Shown here piece after piece: positions 17,857-26,451 of a stretch of DNA of 64,000 nt. The position numbers and the translations under genes are program-made. The stretch covers positions 310,001 to 374,000 of the forward strand of contig NZ_BOML01000019.1 in assembly GCF_016862175.1 (NCBI RefSeq), written 5' to 3'. Source of the DNA: Paractinoplanes durhamensis (lineage in GTDB: Bacteria; Actinomycetota; Actinomycetes; Mycobacteriales; Micromonosporaceae). Each line of letters begins with the position of its first letter. Position 1 is the first letter of the stretch. The notes under the pieces were generated by a model. The model worked only from the letters and a program-made list of their open reading frames with translations. It had not been told where the DNA came from and did no database searches.

Positions 17857-18687
17857 TTACGCGGCCGTCGTGGTCTGGCCGGCCGGGACCTCGGCGGGAG
17901 CGCCGAAGCCGAACCGCTCACGCATGATCGTGCGGACCACGCGGAAACCGTCACGGAAGGTCAGCAGGTTGCTCTGCCCGTACATCCGGCGGAACTCGAA
18001 GCTGTAGACCTCGTCGATGCGGACCTTCGCCTTGGCGACCCGGGTGTTGATCAGGGTCTCGATCTCGAAGCCGTCGCCCCAGCGCGGCTGGGTGGTGTCG
18101 GCGTGGTCGGGCAGGGCGAAGATCTCCACGCAGTCCTTGCGGAAGGCGTTGTAGCCGTAGCAGAGGTCGGAGAAGCTCGTCCGGAACAGCACGTTGGTCA
18201 TGAAGTTCAGACCCCAGTTGCCGACCTTGCGCAGCGCGGTGATGTCGTCGCTGCCGCCGCCCTCGGCGAACCGGCTGCCCTTGGCGTAGGCCGCGCCGGC
18301 GTCCAGGGCCGCGGTGAAGCGGGGGATCTCGCGCGGGTCCATCGACCCGTCCGCGTCGATCATGACGATGTAGTCACCGGTGCAGGCGGCGAAACCGGCC
18401 GCGAGGGCATTGCCCTTGCCCTTTCGTGCCTGCTTGACGATCTTGATGCCGGGCCAGTTCGCCTGGGCGACCGCCACCGTGTCGTCGACCGAGTTGCCGT
18501 CGACGAGGATGACCTCATCGATGTCTTTCGGCATGTGACCCAGAACGTGCGGAAGATTCCGAGCTTCGTTCATGGCCGGTATCACGACGCTGACCCGCGG
18601 GCGACGCTCGTCGCCGGAACGGGCCGGCACTCGCGGCACGGTGAGTTCCGTGGATCGTTCGCTGCCAAGGATGTCGTCGACGGACAC
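17857..18687 (-). CDS. Family 2 glycosyltransferase (DPM/prenyl-phosphate-sugar type)
   Basis: A 276-residue soluble GT-A fold transferase with VSVVIPAMNEARN near residue 31, a VDGNSVDDT nucleotide-binding region, a KGKGNAL segment and DADG as the metal-binding DxD. The pattern resembles enzymes that load sugars onto polyprenyl phosphate or extend glycans at the membrane. There is no transmembrane segment. ATG start at 18687. The 5' region carries a structured hairpin, a palindrome and a bipartite motif shared with the next operon, so co-regulation with the membrane glycan system is likely. A C-terminal Thr/Ala tail is unremarkable. Confidence 0.85.
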   Translation of the reverse strand: MSVDDILGSERSTELTVPRVPARSGDERRPRVSVVIPAMNEARNLPHVLGHMPKDIDEVILVDGNSVDDTVAVAQANWPGIKIVKQARKGKGNALAAGFAACTGDYIVMIDADGSMDPREIPRFTAALDAGAAYAKGSRFAEGGGSDDITALRKVGNWGLNFMTNVLFRTSFSDLCYGYNAFRKDCVEIFALPDHADTTQPRWGDGFEIETLINTRVAKAKVRIDEVYSFEFRRMYGQSNLLTFRDGFRVVRTIMRERFGFGAPAEVPAGQTTTAA

Positions 18688-18714
18688 GCAGGCTCCAGGA
18701 TCGTGGGGGTCACT

Positions 18715-18753
18715 GAGTCTTTAGCCGCGGGTTAAATCCGTGGCTGCGGACTC
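18715..18753 (-). promoter_or_regulatory. Structured 5' leader hairpin of the GT2 gene
   Basis: On the minus strand GAGTC pairs with GACTC. Inside, after a 3-by-3 internal loop, AGCC pairs with GGCT and CGG with CCG across a single mismatch, closing a 7-base loop. The hairpin ends 27 bases upstream of the ATG, where it could affect translation or transcript stability. Confidence 0.4.
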
Positions 18754-18766
18754 GGCAATCCTGCAC

Positions 18767-18783
18767 GTTTCTTGAGAAGAAAC
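18767..18783. promoter_or_regulatory. 17-bp palindrome upstream of the GT2 gene
   Basis: GTTTCTT, gag, AAGAAAC is a perfect 7-bp inverted repeat with a 3-base centre, AT-rich against the local background. Its position between the bipartite motif and the start codon suggests a repressor operator. Confidence 0.5.
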
Positions 18784-18809
18784 TAGGGCGACGTCAGTTT
18801 TGTGTTGCA

Positions 18810-18856
18810 CGACGGTCGGCAGCTGTTTCCGGCCGTCCGGGCGGTGCGAATTTACC
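18810..18856 (-). promoter_or_regulatory. Shared bipartite motif, copy 2
   Basis: The same GGTAAATTCGC block, 22-base spacer and GCTGCCGACCGTCG block (minus strand) as at 17518-17564. It ends 122 bases upstream of the GT2 ATG. Identical blocks with identical spacing but unrelated spacers point to a protein-binding site rather than a duplication. Confidence 0.55.
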
Positions 18857-19189
18857 TGAACGGTCAGCTGGCTTCGCACCCGGGGGTGGCCGACCGGCGA
18901 GGTTCAACACGCTATTAGGCCCAAGCGCCACAGGTCAACCCGGGTATCTCAGCAATCCGATATGACGGATAAACCTGGCAATACGGTCAACGCGAGAGGG
19001 TTTCATCGATTCGGACATACCCGGATCAAGGCCAATTTTGCCATCAGATAATGATCATCTGTGCTTCCCTGATAAATGCTCCGGGGCGGCTTTGTTAATT
19101 TCTCGTGGCTTCCGCGGTATCGAGCACGCGTGATTCCGCGGGTCGGAAGCTTTGATTCGATTAATGTAACCTTAAACTTTGCTGAATCG
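18857..19189. other. AT-rich gene-free stretch
   Basis: No supported gene. Counting 18961-19200 gives 116 G/C of 240 bases, about 48%, far below the surrounding genes. It lies between the end of the chemosensory operon and the GT2 promoter, both on the minus strand. No transposase remnant, tRNA or direct-repeat boundary is visible. It may hold terminators or binding sites for AT-preferring nucleoid proteins. Confidence 0.7.
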
Positions 19190-21178
19190 TTATCCGTGTC
19201 GGCGTGGTTGCGCTCTGCGGTCGTTTCCGACCGAAATTGCCGGCGGCAGGGTGAACCAGAAGGTCGCGCCCCGGCCGTCTTCCCCCTCGGCCCAGATCTC
19301 GCCGCCGTGACGCTCCACCGCTCTATGCACGGTGGTCAATCCGATCCCATGTCCTGGGAAGTCCTCGGCTTTGTGCAGGCGGGCGAACGGGTGGAACAGC
19401 TCGCCGGCCTTCCCGGCCGGGAAGCCGGCGCCGTTGTCGCGCACGAAGAACCCCTCCGGCGCCAGGCCGACCTCGATGGCCGGCTCCGGGATCTTGCCGG
19501 TGAACTTCACCGCGTTGTTGATCAGGTTTTCCAGGATCACCCGCACCAGGCCCTCGTCGCCGTCCGCGGTCATCCCCTCGTGCACCCGGAAGGCCACCTG
19601 GCGACCGGGGTAGCGCGCCTCCACGTCCCCGATCACCTGCCAGGTCGTCGTGGTCAGGTCGAACTCGGCCCGGCGCAACTGCCCCCGGCTGGCCCGGGCC
19701 AGGATCAGCAGCGACTCCACCAGGTCGGCCATCCGGGTCGCGGCGGCCTGGATCCGGCCCAGCCGGCGCCGCGCCTCCGGGCTCAGCGGGTCGTCCTCGT
19801 CGTCCAGCATGTGCTCGGCGAAGCTGCTGATCACCTGCAGCGGGCCGCGCAGGTCGTGCGAGACCGACCCGGAGAACGCCTCCAGCTCCCGGTTGCGCCA
19901 CTCCAGCTCCTCGACCAGCGAGGCCCGGGTCTCGGCGAGCTGCCGCGCCGAGCGCTCCTCGGCCGCGTCCAACTCGCGGCGCATCAGCTCCTCGCGGATC
20001 CGCCGGCTCTCGTCGTGCGACTGCTTGCGGCGGATCTGCGTACGCACATGGGCGCGCAGCGCCTCCGCCCCGGCCCCCGAGCGCACGTAGTCGTCGGCGC
20101 CGGCGGCCAGGCAGGCGAGCATGTCGTCGTCGTTCTCGCCGGTCATCACGATCGGCGTCTCGCCGATCACCGGCACTTCCTTGATCCGCCGGCAGGCGTC
20201 GCGGCCGAGATCGCCACCGAGGCCGAGGCCGAGCACGATGCAGTCGACCGGCCGGGCGGCGAGCAGGTCGAGGGCGTCCTCGGTCTCGGCCACCGGGACC
20301 ACGTCGTACCCGTCGGCGCGCAGCGCTCCGGCCAGGTCGGCCAGCCGGTCCCGGTCCGGGGTGAGGGCGAGCACCTTGCTCGGGCCGTGCAGGCTGCCGG
20401 TCACCTCGATCGGCAGCTGCTCCGAGCTCTGCCGCAGCACCGCGTTCAGCTTGGCCGGCACGATCGCCAGGTTCTGCTGCTTGCGGACGAACGCGTCGGC
20501 GCCGGCATCGAGCATCTGCAGCTCGGTGGCGTAGTCCTCGGCCGCGGTCATCAGGATGCACGGGATGTCGCGCAGCGCCGGGTCGAGCCGCACCCGGCGG
20601 ATCACGGTGGCGCCGTCGATGCCCGGCATCACCCCGTCCACGATGATCGCCTGCGGGCGGCGGTCGGCCGCGGTGCGTAGGCCCTCCTCGCCGCTCGGCG
20701 CGGTCAGCACCGTGTAGCCCTCGGCCTCGAGAAGCTCCCGCAGCTGCTCCCGGAAGGTCATGCTGTCGTCGATCACCAGGACGGTGGTACGGTCGCCGCC
20801 GCCGGTGGGCCCGTCGCCGAGCAGCTGCCGCACCCGGGCCACCACGTAACCGGCGTCGTACGGCTTGCCCACGTACTCGTCGGCGCCGATCCGCAGGCCG
20901 GCCAGCCGGTCGGCCACCTCGTCCTCGCTGGAGAGCAGCACCGTGACCACCCGGTCGTGACCGGCCGTGCCGCGCAGCTCGCGCAGCAGCTCCAGGCCGT
21001 CCGCGTCGGGCAGCAGCACGTCCAGCACGGCGGCGTCGAAGCCGTTGGCGGCGAACGCCTGCCGGGCCTCGGCGCCGGTCGCGCAGAGGATGGTGGTGAA
21101 GCCGTCGGCGGTGAACGTGTCGTGCAGGTCCATCCGTACGGTCAGGCTGTCGTCGACGATGAGCACCCGGAAGCTCAT
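19190..21178 (-). CDS. Hybrid histidine kinase with three receiver domains
   Basis: A 662-residue protein: REC1 (about 3-120, phosphoacceptor D53), REC2 (132-250, D181), a REC-like third domain (268-385) whose acceptor position reads VLGLG instead of Asp, a coiled-coil linker, a HisKA domain with H441 in SVSHDLRGPL, and HATPase_c (N-box ENLINNAVKF, G-box GHGIGL). No transmembrane segment. It is coupled to cheB by ATGA and is the last gene of the chemosensory operon, in the place where Wsp systems encode the WspR output. CheA probably phosphorylates REC1 and/or REC2 to control the kinase output. Confidence 0.9.
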   Translation of the reverse strand: MSFRVLIVDDSLTVRMDLHDTFTADGFTTILCATGAEARQAFAANGFDAAVLDVLLPDADGLELLRELRGTAGHDRVVTVLLSSEDEVADRLAGLRIGADEYVGKPYDAGYVVARVRQLLGDGPTGGGDRTTVLVIDDSMTFREQLRELLEAEGYTVLTAPSGEEGLRTAADRRPQAIIVDGVMPGIDGATVIRRVRLDPALRDIPCILMTAAEDYATELQMLDAGADAFVRKQQNLAIVPAKLNAVLRQSSEQLPIEVTGSLHGPSKVLALTPDRDRLADLAGALRADGYDVVPVAETEDALDLLAARPVDCIVLGLGLGGDLGRDACRRIKEVPVIGETPIVMTGENDDDMLACLAAGADDYVRSGAGAEALRAHVRTQIRRKQSHDESRRIREELMRRELDAAEERSARQLAETRASLVEELEWRNRELEAFSGSVSHDLRGPLQVISSFAEHMLDDEDDPLSPEARRRLGRIQAAATRMADLVESLLILARASRGQLRRAEFDLTTTTWQVIGDVEARYPGRQVAFRVHEGMTADGDEGLVRVILENLINNAVKFTGKIPEPAIEVGLAPEGFFVRDNGAGFPAGKAGELFHPFARLHKAEDFPGHGIGLTTVHRAVERHGGEIWAEGEDGRGATFWFTLPPAISVGNDRRAQPRRHG

Positions 21179-22224
21179 GGGCGACTCCCGGCCGGGAGAA
21201 GCTCGGCCAGCCGGGCGGCGATCCGGGCCGGCGGCAGCACGTAGGCGGCGGCCCCGAGCAGCGCGGCCTCGCGCGGCATCCCGTACACCACGCAGCTCGC
21301 CTCGTCCTGGGCGAACGTGACCGCGCCGTGCGAGCGCATCCGCAGCAACCCCTCGGCGCCGTCCCGGCCCATCCCGGTCAGCAGGCAACCGGCCGCCTTC
21401 TCGCCGCACTCGGTGGCCACCGACTCGAACAGCACGTCCACCGACGGCCGGCAGGAGTGCCGGGCCGGGGCGTCGCTGAGCCGCAGCACGCCGTCGCGGA
21501 CCAGCAGGTGCTTGTCGGGCGGGGCCAGCACCACCCGGCCGGTCAGCGACTCGATCGGCGTCCAGTCCCGGGCGTAGGTGACGTTGCGGCCGGTCTGCCC
21601 GCCGAGCCAGTCGGAGAACGCCACCGCGAACGGCTCGCTGGCCGCGATGTGCTGCACGCACAGCACCGGCGGGCGGAAGCCGGTCGGCAGCGAGCGCAGC
21701 AGGTCGGTGAGCGCGCGCGGCCCGCCGGTGGACGCGCCCACCGCGACCAGCCGCAGCGAGTCCCGGGGCTGGGTGGTCACCGGCAGCGGGTCGGGCCGGC
21801 GGCCGTCCAGCCGGGCCCGCGGGTGGGTGATCACCCGGATCCGGGAGACCAGGCGGACGGCCGAGCGCAGCCGCCGCCCCCAGTCGGCGTCGGTCGCGTC
21901 GCCGCGCGGCTTCTCCAGCACGTCCACCGCGCCGGCGGCGAGCGCGTTGTAGGTGCTGAACAGCTCCTGCCGGTCGGCCGAGGAGACCACCAGGATCGGG
22001 GTGGGGTGCTCGGCCATGATGTGCTCGGTGGCGGCCAGGCCGCTCATCGTCGGCAGCATCATGTCCATCGTCACCACGTCCGGCCGCAGCCTTCCGACCA
22101 GCTCGACCGCCTGCGCGCCGTCGGTGGCTTCACCGACAACATGTAGGTCAGGGTCGGCGGCGAGCGACTCGCGCAGGTGCCCGCGCATCGTCGCGGAGTC
22201 CTCCACCAGCAGCACGCGGATCAT
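21175..22224 (-). CDS. cheB: Chemoreceptor methylesterase/response regulator CheB
   Basis: A 349-residue protein with an N-terminal receiver domain (VEDSATMR; acceptor Asp in VTMDMMLPTMSG) and a C-terminal methylesterase domain carrying the Ser in VGASTGG, the His in CVQHI and the Asp in GMGRDG. It removes receptor methyl groups and opposes CheR. The start ATG overlaps the cheA stop (TGATG) and its stop overlaps the hybrid-kinase ATG, so all three are translationally coupled. Full length, no missing catalytic residue seen. Confidence 0.93.
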   Translation of the reverse strand: MIRVLLVEDSATMRGHLRESLAADPDLHVVGEATDGAQAVELVGRLRPDVVTMDMMLPTMSGLAATEHIMAEHPTPILVVSSADRQELFSTYNALAAGAVDVLEKPRGDATDADWGRRLRSAVRLVSRIRVITHPRARLDGRRPDPLPVTTQPRDSLRLVAVGASTGGPRALTDLLRSLPTGFRPPVLCVQHIAASEPFAVAFSDWLGGQTGRNVTYARDWTPIESLTGRVVLAPPDKHLLVRDGVLRLSDAPARHSCRPSVDVLFESVATECGEKAAGCLLTGMGRDGAEGLLRMRSHGAVTFAQDEASCVVYGMPREAALLGAAAYVLPPARIAARLAELLPAGSRP

Positions 22225-24293
22225 CAGAGGATCAGCCTCCGGATGTGGGCCAGCAATTCCTCCTGGTTGAACTCGCCCTTGATGACGTAGGCGGAGGCGC
22301 CGACCTCCTCGCCGTGCCGGCGGTCCTCGGCCGAGGCCCGCGAGCTGACCAGGATGGCCGGGATGTGGCCGAGCAGCGGATCGGCCCGGGTGGTGGCCAC
22401 GAAGCCGAAGCCGTCCATGCCGGGCATGTCGATGTCGGTGAGGAACAGCCCGTAGTCGCGTTGGTGCGCGGCCTCCAGGCCCTCCTCGGCCGAGGCGGCC
22501 AGGTCCACCTCGTAGCCGGCCGACTCGAGGATGCTGCGTTCCAGCATCCGGGTGGTCAGCGAGTCGTCGACGACCAGGATCGGGCGGCGTTTCTTGCCCG
22601 GCTCGACCGGCTTGGGGGAGACCGCGAGGGCCCGGTGCGCCTCGGCGACCAGGCCGTGCGCGTCCAGGACGAGCCGCGGATTGCCGTCCAGGTCGATCGC
22701 GACGCCGCCGATCACCGGGGCGGCCGGGGCCAGGTCGGGCAGCGGCCGGGCGACCAGGGTGGTGGTGCCGGCCAGCCGGTCCACGCCGACCGCGACGGTG
22801 TCGTCGTCGGCGGTCAGCACCACCGCCACCGCCGAGCCGGTGCGCTCCTCGGCGGCCGGTTCGCGCGGGGAGAGGGTGCGGGCCAGCGGCAGGAACGGCA
22901 CCACCTGGCCGTCGTGCGCCAGCCGCCGACTCGCGATGGCGGTGGCGGCGTCGGCGGCGGGCAGCCGGACGCAACGCCGGATCGCGTCCAGCGGCATCGT
23001 CACGATCGTGCCGCCGGCCTCGACGATCAGGCCGTTCATGCTGAGCAGGGTCAGCGGCAGCGAGATCTCCACGGTGGCGCCCTGGCCGGGCCGGTTGGTG
23101 ATGTTGACCGCGCCGCCCAGTTGCAGGGCCACGTCGCGGGCCACGTCCATGCCGATGCCCCGGCCGGCCACCTCGGTCACCGCGCCCGACGTGCTGATCC
23201 CGCCGTGCAGGACCAGGTCGATCAGTTCCTGCGGGCCGGGCTCGCGACCGGGCGGGAGCAGGCCGCGGGCCTTGGCCACCCGGCGCAGCGCCGACAGGTC
23301 GAAGCCGCTGCCATCGTCCGTACACCGGAAATAGACCCACCGGCCGCGCCGCTCGACGTCGACGGTGACCGATCCCTCGGCCGGTTTTCCCGCCGCCAGG
23401 CGGTCCGCCTCCGGCTCGATGCCGTGCACCACCGCGTTCCGCACGACGTGCAGGAACGCGCCGTTGACCTGGTTGAGGACGTTCGGGCCCATCCGGGTGT
23501 CGGCGCCGTGCGCGGCGAACCGCACCCGCTTGCCCTCCGCCTCGGCGGCGTCGTGCACCGCCCGGTGCAGCGCCGTGAAGATGGTGCCGGCGGCGACCAG
23601 CCGTAGCCCCTCGGCCCGGCCGCGCACCTCGTCGAGTTCCCGTTCCACCTGGTCGACCGCGTCGGTGAGGCGGCGGCCGAGGGCACCCATCTCGCCGGCC
23701 AGCCGCTGCACCGCGGACCGGGCGACGGTGTCGCCGGCCGACCGGCCGACCCGCAGCCGGTCGCCGAGCGCCTCCACGCCGCGGTGCAGCCGGGCGAGGG
23801 TGCGGCTGCCGTCGCGCAGCGGCGCGATCCGGGCGCTCGCCTCGCCGATCGCGTCGAGCAACTCGTCCAGGTCGGCGGTGGCCGCGCGGGGAGCCGGCTC
23901 TTCGTCGTCGGCGTGCAGGCCCGGCGGCGCGCCCTCTACCTGCGGCGCGTCCGCCGCCGCTGCCGCCGGGGCCGGTTGTTCCAGCTCCACGACGTGCCGG
24001 GCGATCTCGTCGTTGAGCCGCAGCAGCTCGCGCATCTCGTCGGCCGGCATCCGGGTGACCGCCTCGCCCCGGTGCGGGACCAGCACGTCCTCGAACTCGT
24101 GCGCCCGGTCGGCGATGTCGGTCTGCTTGACCACCCGGGCGGCGCCCTTGAGCGTGTGCGCGTAGCGCAGCAGCCGCGCGATCAGGTCCGGTCCGGGCTC
24201 CTGGTCCAGGTCGAGGACGGCGGCGCTGATCTGGTCGACCAGTTCCCGGGCCTCGATCCGGAAATAGCGCAGCGGGTCGCGGGCGTCGGCCAT
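22224..24293 (-). CDS. cheA: CheA-type kinase with C-terminal receiver domain
   Basis: A 689-residue kinase: Hpt domain with H46 in YAHTLKGAARV; linker; dimerisation region; HATPase_c with VRNAVVHGIE and GRGIGMDVARD; CheW-like coupling domain; then a C-terminal receiver (about 570-689) with VVDDSLTTR and acceptor Asp in FLTDIDMPGMDG. The CheA-REC fusion is typical of WspE/FrzE-like systems rather than flagellar CheA. It starts 2 bases after the receptor gene stop. Signals from the receptor through CheW should set autophosphorylation, with transfer to its own receiver, CheB and the hybrid kinase. Confidence 0.93.
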   Translation of the reverse strand: MADARDPLRYFRIEARELVDQISAAVLDLDQEPGPDLIARLLRYAHTLKGAARVVKQTDIADRAHEFEDVLVPHRGEAVTRMPADEMRELLRLNDEIARHVVELEQPAPAAAAADAPQVEGAPPGLHADDEEPAPRAATADLDELLDAIGEASARIAPLRDGSRTLARLHRGVEALGDRLRVGRSAGDTVARSAVQRLAGEMGALGRRLTDAVDQVERELDEVRGRAEGLRLVAAGTIFTALHRAVHDAAEAEGKRVRFAAHGADTRMGPNVLNQVNGAFLHVVRNAVVHGIEPEADRLAAGKPAEGSVTVDVERRGRWVYFRCTDDGSGFDLSALRRVAKARGLLPPGREPGPQELIDLVLHGGISTSGAVTEVAGRGIGMDVARDVALQLGGAVNITNRPGQGATVEISLPLTLLSMNGLIVEAGGTIVTMPLDAIRRCVRLPAADAATAIASRRLAHDGQVVPFLPLARTLSPREPAAEERTGSAVAVVLTADDDTVAVGVDRLAGTTTLVARPLPDLAPAAPVIGGVAIDLDGNPRLVLDAHGLVAEAHRALAVSPKPVEPGKKRRPILVVDDSLTTRMLERSILESAGYEVDLAASAEEGLEAAHQRDYGLFLTDIDMPGMDGFGFVATTRADPLLGHIPAILVSSRASAEDRRHGEEVGASAYVIKGEFNQEELLAHIRRLIL

Positions 24294-24295
24294 GG

Positions 24296-25765
24296 TCAGT
24301 GCCGCCCGGAGCCGACCAGGTCGAGCAGGTCACCGGAGAGGTTGCTGAGGTGGGCCGCGGTCTGCTTGGTCTGCACCGCGCTCGACTCGGTCTCCCGGCT
24401 GGCCCGGGCGGTGTCCGAGGCGGCCGCGTTGACCTGCTCGACCGCGGTGGTCTGCTGCTTGGTGGACAGCTCGATCTCCCGGGTGGCGTCGCTGGTGGTC
24501 GCGACGAGCTGGGCGATCTTGCGGAACGAGCTGGTCGCGTCGTCGAACTGCCGGGAGCCGGCGTCCACCGCCTTGGCGCCGATCTCGGTGGCCATCACGG
24601 TGGTGTTCACCGCCCCGCGGACGTCCTCGATCATCGCCCGGATCTCCTTGGCCGACCCGGCCGTGCGGTCGGCCAGCTTGCGGATCTCCTCGGCCACCAC
24701 CGCGAAGCGCCGGCCCCACTCGCCGGCCCCGCTCGCCTCGATGGTCGCGTTGATGGCCAGGATGTTGGTCTGCTCGGCCAGCTCCGACACCAGGTCGACG
24801 ACCCCGCCGATCTGCTGCGACTTCTCGCCGAGCGCCAGCATGTGCTGCACGATCTGGTCGACCTGGGTGCGGATCGCGGTGATCGAGGCCCGGGTCTGGT
24901 CGATGGTGGCGTCGCCGGAGCGGGCCGCCTCGGCGGTGTCCTCGGCGACCTTGGAGACCCGCTGGGCGCTGTCCGCGATCTGCCGCGAGGTGATCAGCAG
25001 CTCACTGATCGTCGTGGTGATCTCGCTCATCGCGCTGGCCTGGTCCCGCCCGCCGGACGCCTGCTGGGCAGCGGCCGCCTCCAGCTGCGCGGACGAGCTC
25101 TGGATGTGCCCGACCGCGGCGCCCACCTCGCGGCGCAGGTCCCGGCTGAGCCGCCAGGCCACGGCGGCGGAGCAGGCGATCAGCGTGACACCGAGCCCGA
25201 TGATGAAGATGATCGCCGCGGTGGCCCGGTTCGACGACTCCGTGCGCGTGGCCGCCATCGTCGCGCTGACCCGGTTGATCAGCGCGTCGATCGCGGCCAG
25301 CAGGGCCTCGCGGGCCGGCTTCGCCCGCGGGTCGTTGAGCACGTCGATGTTCAGGGTGGTCATGTTCTGCCTGGTCGTGATCAGGTCGCCGACCACGGTG
25401 TTGTGGGCGGCCTCGGCGGTCGACACCGCTTCCAGCAGCTTCATCGCGGTCGGATCCTCGGCCACCGATTCCCGCAGGGCGCTGACCTGTTTCAGGAACT
25501 CGGCGCGGTCGGCGTTGGTGGCGGTCAGCCACTCCGGCGACTTGTTCAGGATGAATGCCCGGTAGTCGCCGATCCGGCGCTCCATCGTGCTGCTGAGCTT
25601 CTCGGCGCCGACCAGGCTGACCGACGCCTCTTTGATCACGTCGTCCTTGGCGACCATCACGTAGCGCAGGGCCAGCGCCGACGTCGCGGTCATCAGCAGG
25701 GTGAGCGTCAGGGTCAGGCCGAAGCCGGCCGCGAGCTTGGTGCCGAAGGTCCGTCCGGCCATCAT
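24296..25765 (-). CDS. Methyl-accepting chemotaxis protein
   Basis: A 489-residue receptor. TM1 about 10-33, an extracytoplasmic all-helical sensor (about 35-180, 4HB-like), TM2 about 181-204, then a cytoplasmic coiled coil with the hairpin-tip sequence [18 protein letters not shown] and the following [16 protein letters not shown] recognisable HAMP domain is not evident between TM2 and the coiled coil. No C-terminal CheR-tethering pentapeptide. The start ATG 25765 overlaps the cheW stop (ATGA) and follows GAGGAG. It is the only receptor in the operon and presumably defines the input. Confidence 0.92.
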   Translation of the reverse strand: MMAGRTFGTKLAAGFGLTLTLTLLMTATSALALRYVMVAKDDVIKEASVSLVGAEKLSSTMERRIGDYRAFILNKSPEWLTATNADRAEFLKQVSALRESVAEDPTAMKLLEAVSTAEAAHNTVVGDLITTRQNMTTLNIDVLNDPRAKPAREALLAAIDALINRVSATMAATRTESSNRATAAIIFIIGLGVTLIACSAAVAWRLSRDLRREVGAAVGHIQSSSAQLEAAAAQQASGGRDQASAMSEITTTISELLITSRQIADSAQRVSKVAEDTAEAARSGDATIDQTRASITAIRTQVDQIVQHMLALGEKSQQIGGVVDLVSELAEQTNILAINATIEASGAGEWGRRFAVVAEEIRKLADRTAGSAKEIRAMIEDVRGAVNTTVMATEIGAKAVDAGSRQFDDATSSFRKIAQLVATTSDATREIELSTKQQTTAVEQVNAAASDTARASRETESSAVQTKQTAAHLSNLSGDLLDLVGSGRH

Positions 25766-26451
25766 GGTGCGGTCTCCTCGTCGTTTCCCGGTTCGTGACC
25801 GGCCAGCGCGTGCACGGCGGCCCGGGCGGCGGGCACGTCGATGATCGGGCGGGTGGTGCCGTCGAGCACGGCCATGCCGCGCAGAGCGCCGCGGCGGCCG
25901 GCACCCGCCTCGCCGATGAGCGCGTCGGCGGTGACCCGGACGTGCCCGTCCAGCCCGTGGAAGGCCAGGCCCAGCGGCGGCGCGCCGGCCGCCAGCACCA
26001 GCCAGCGCGGCGTCTCGGCCACCGCGTGCCCGAGCAGTGCGGCCAGGTCGTAGACCGGCACCACGGTGCCGGCGAAACCGGCCAGCCCGAGCAGCGCCGG
26101 CAACGGTCCGGGCAGCGGGGTGACCGGCCGGTCCGGGTGCAGGCCGGAGGTCTGGGCCAGGCGCAGGGCATACGGGCGGCCGCCGGCCCGGACCGCCAGC
26201 AGCTCCACGTGCTCGGCGTCGTGGCTGCTCTGCGGTTGCGCGAAGGAGCGGTCGAAGTCGGTGCGCAGCCGGACGATCCGGCCCCGGACCCCGGACTTCG
26301 CCTTGGGCGAGGTCAGGGCCTGCGCCGCGGCTGCGCTCAGGGCCCGCCCGGTGGCCGCCGTCTTCTCGACGTCCACCGCCCGGTCGATGGCCGCCTGCTC
26401 GGTGGCCGCGCGCTCGGTGGCGCCGGCCGCCCACTCCATCGCCGCGGTCAT
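25762..26451 (-). CDS. CheW-like coupling protein with extended N-terminus
   Basis: A 229-residue protein. An N-terminal Ala/Glu-rich helix-prone extension of about 75 residues precedes a CheW fold (about 80-220) with the [17 protein letters not shown] opening and [20 protein letters not shown] core. The start ATG overlaps the cheR stop (ATGA). Two CheW proteins flank cheR, as WspB and WspD do around WspC. It should link the receptor tip to the P5 domain of CheA. The N-terminal extension is unusual and may be an additional interaction helix. Confidence 0.88.
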   Translation of the reverse strand: MTAAMEWAAGATERAATEQAAIDRAVDVEKTAATGRALSAAAAQALTSPKAKSGVRGRIVRLRTDFDRSFAQPQSSHDAEHVELLAVRAGGRPYALRLAQTSGLHPDRPVTPLPGPLPALLGLAGFAGTVVPVYDLAALLGHAVAETPRWLVLAAGAPPLGLAFHGLDGHVRVTADALIGEAGAGRRGALRGMAVLDGTTRPIIDVPAARAAVHALAGHEPGNDEETAP

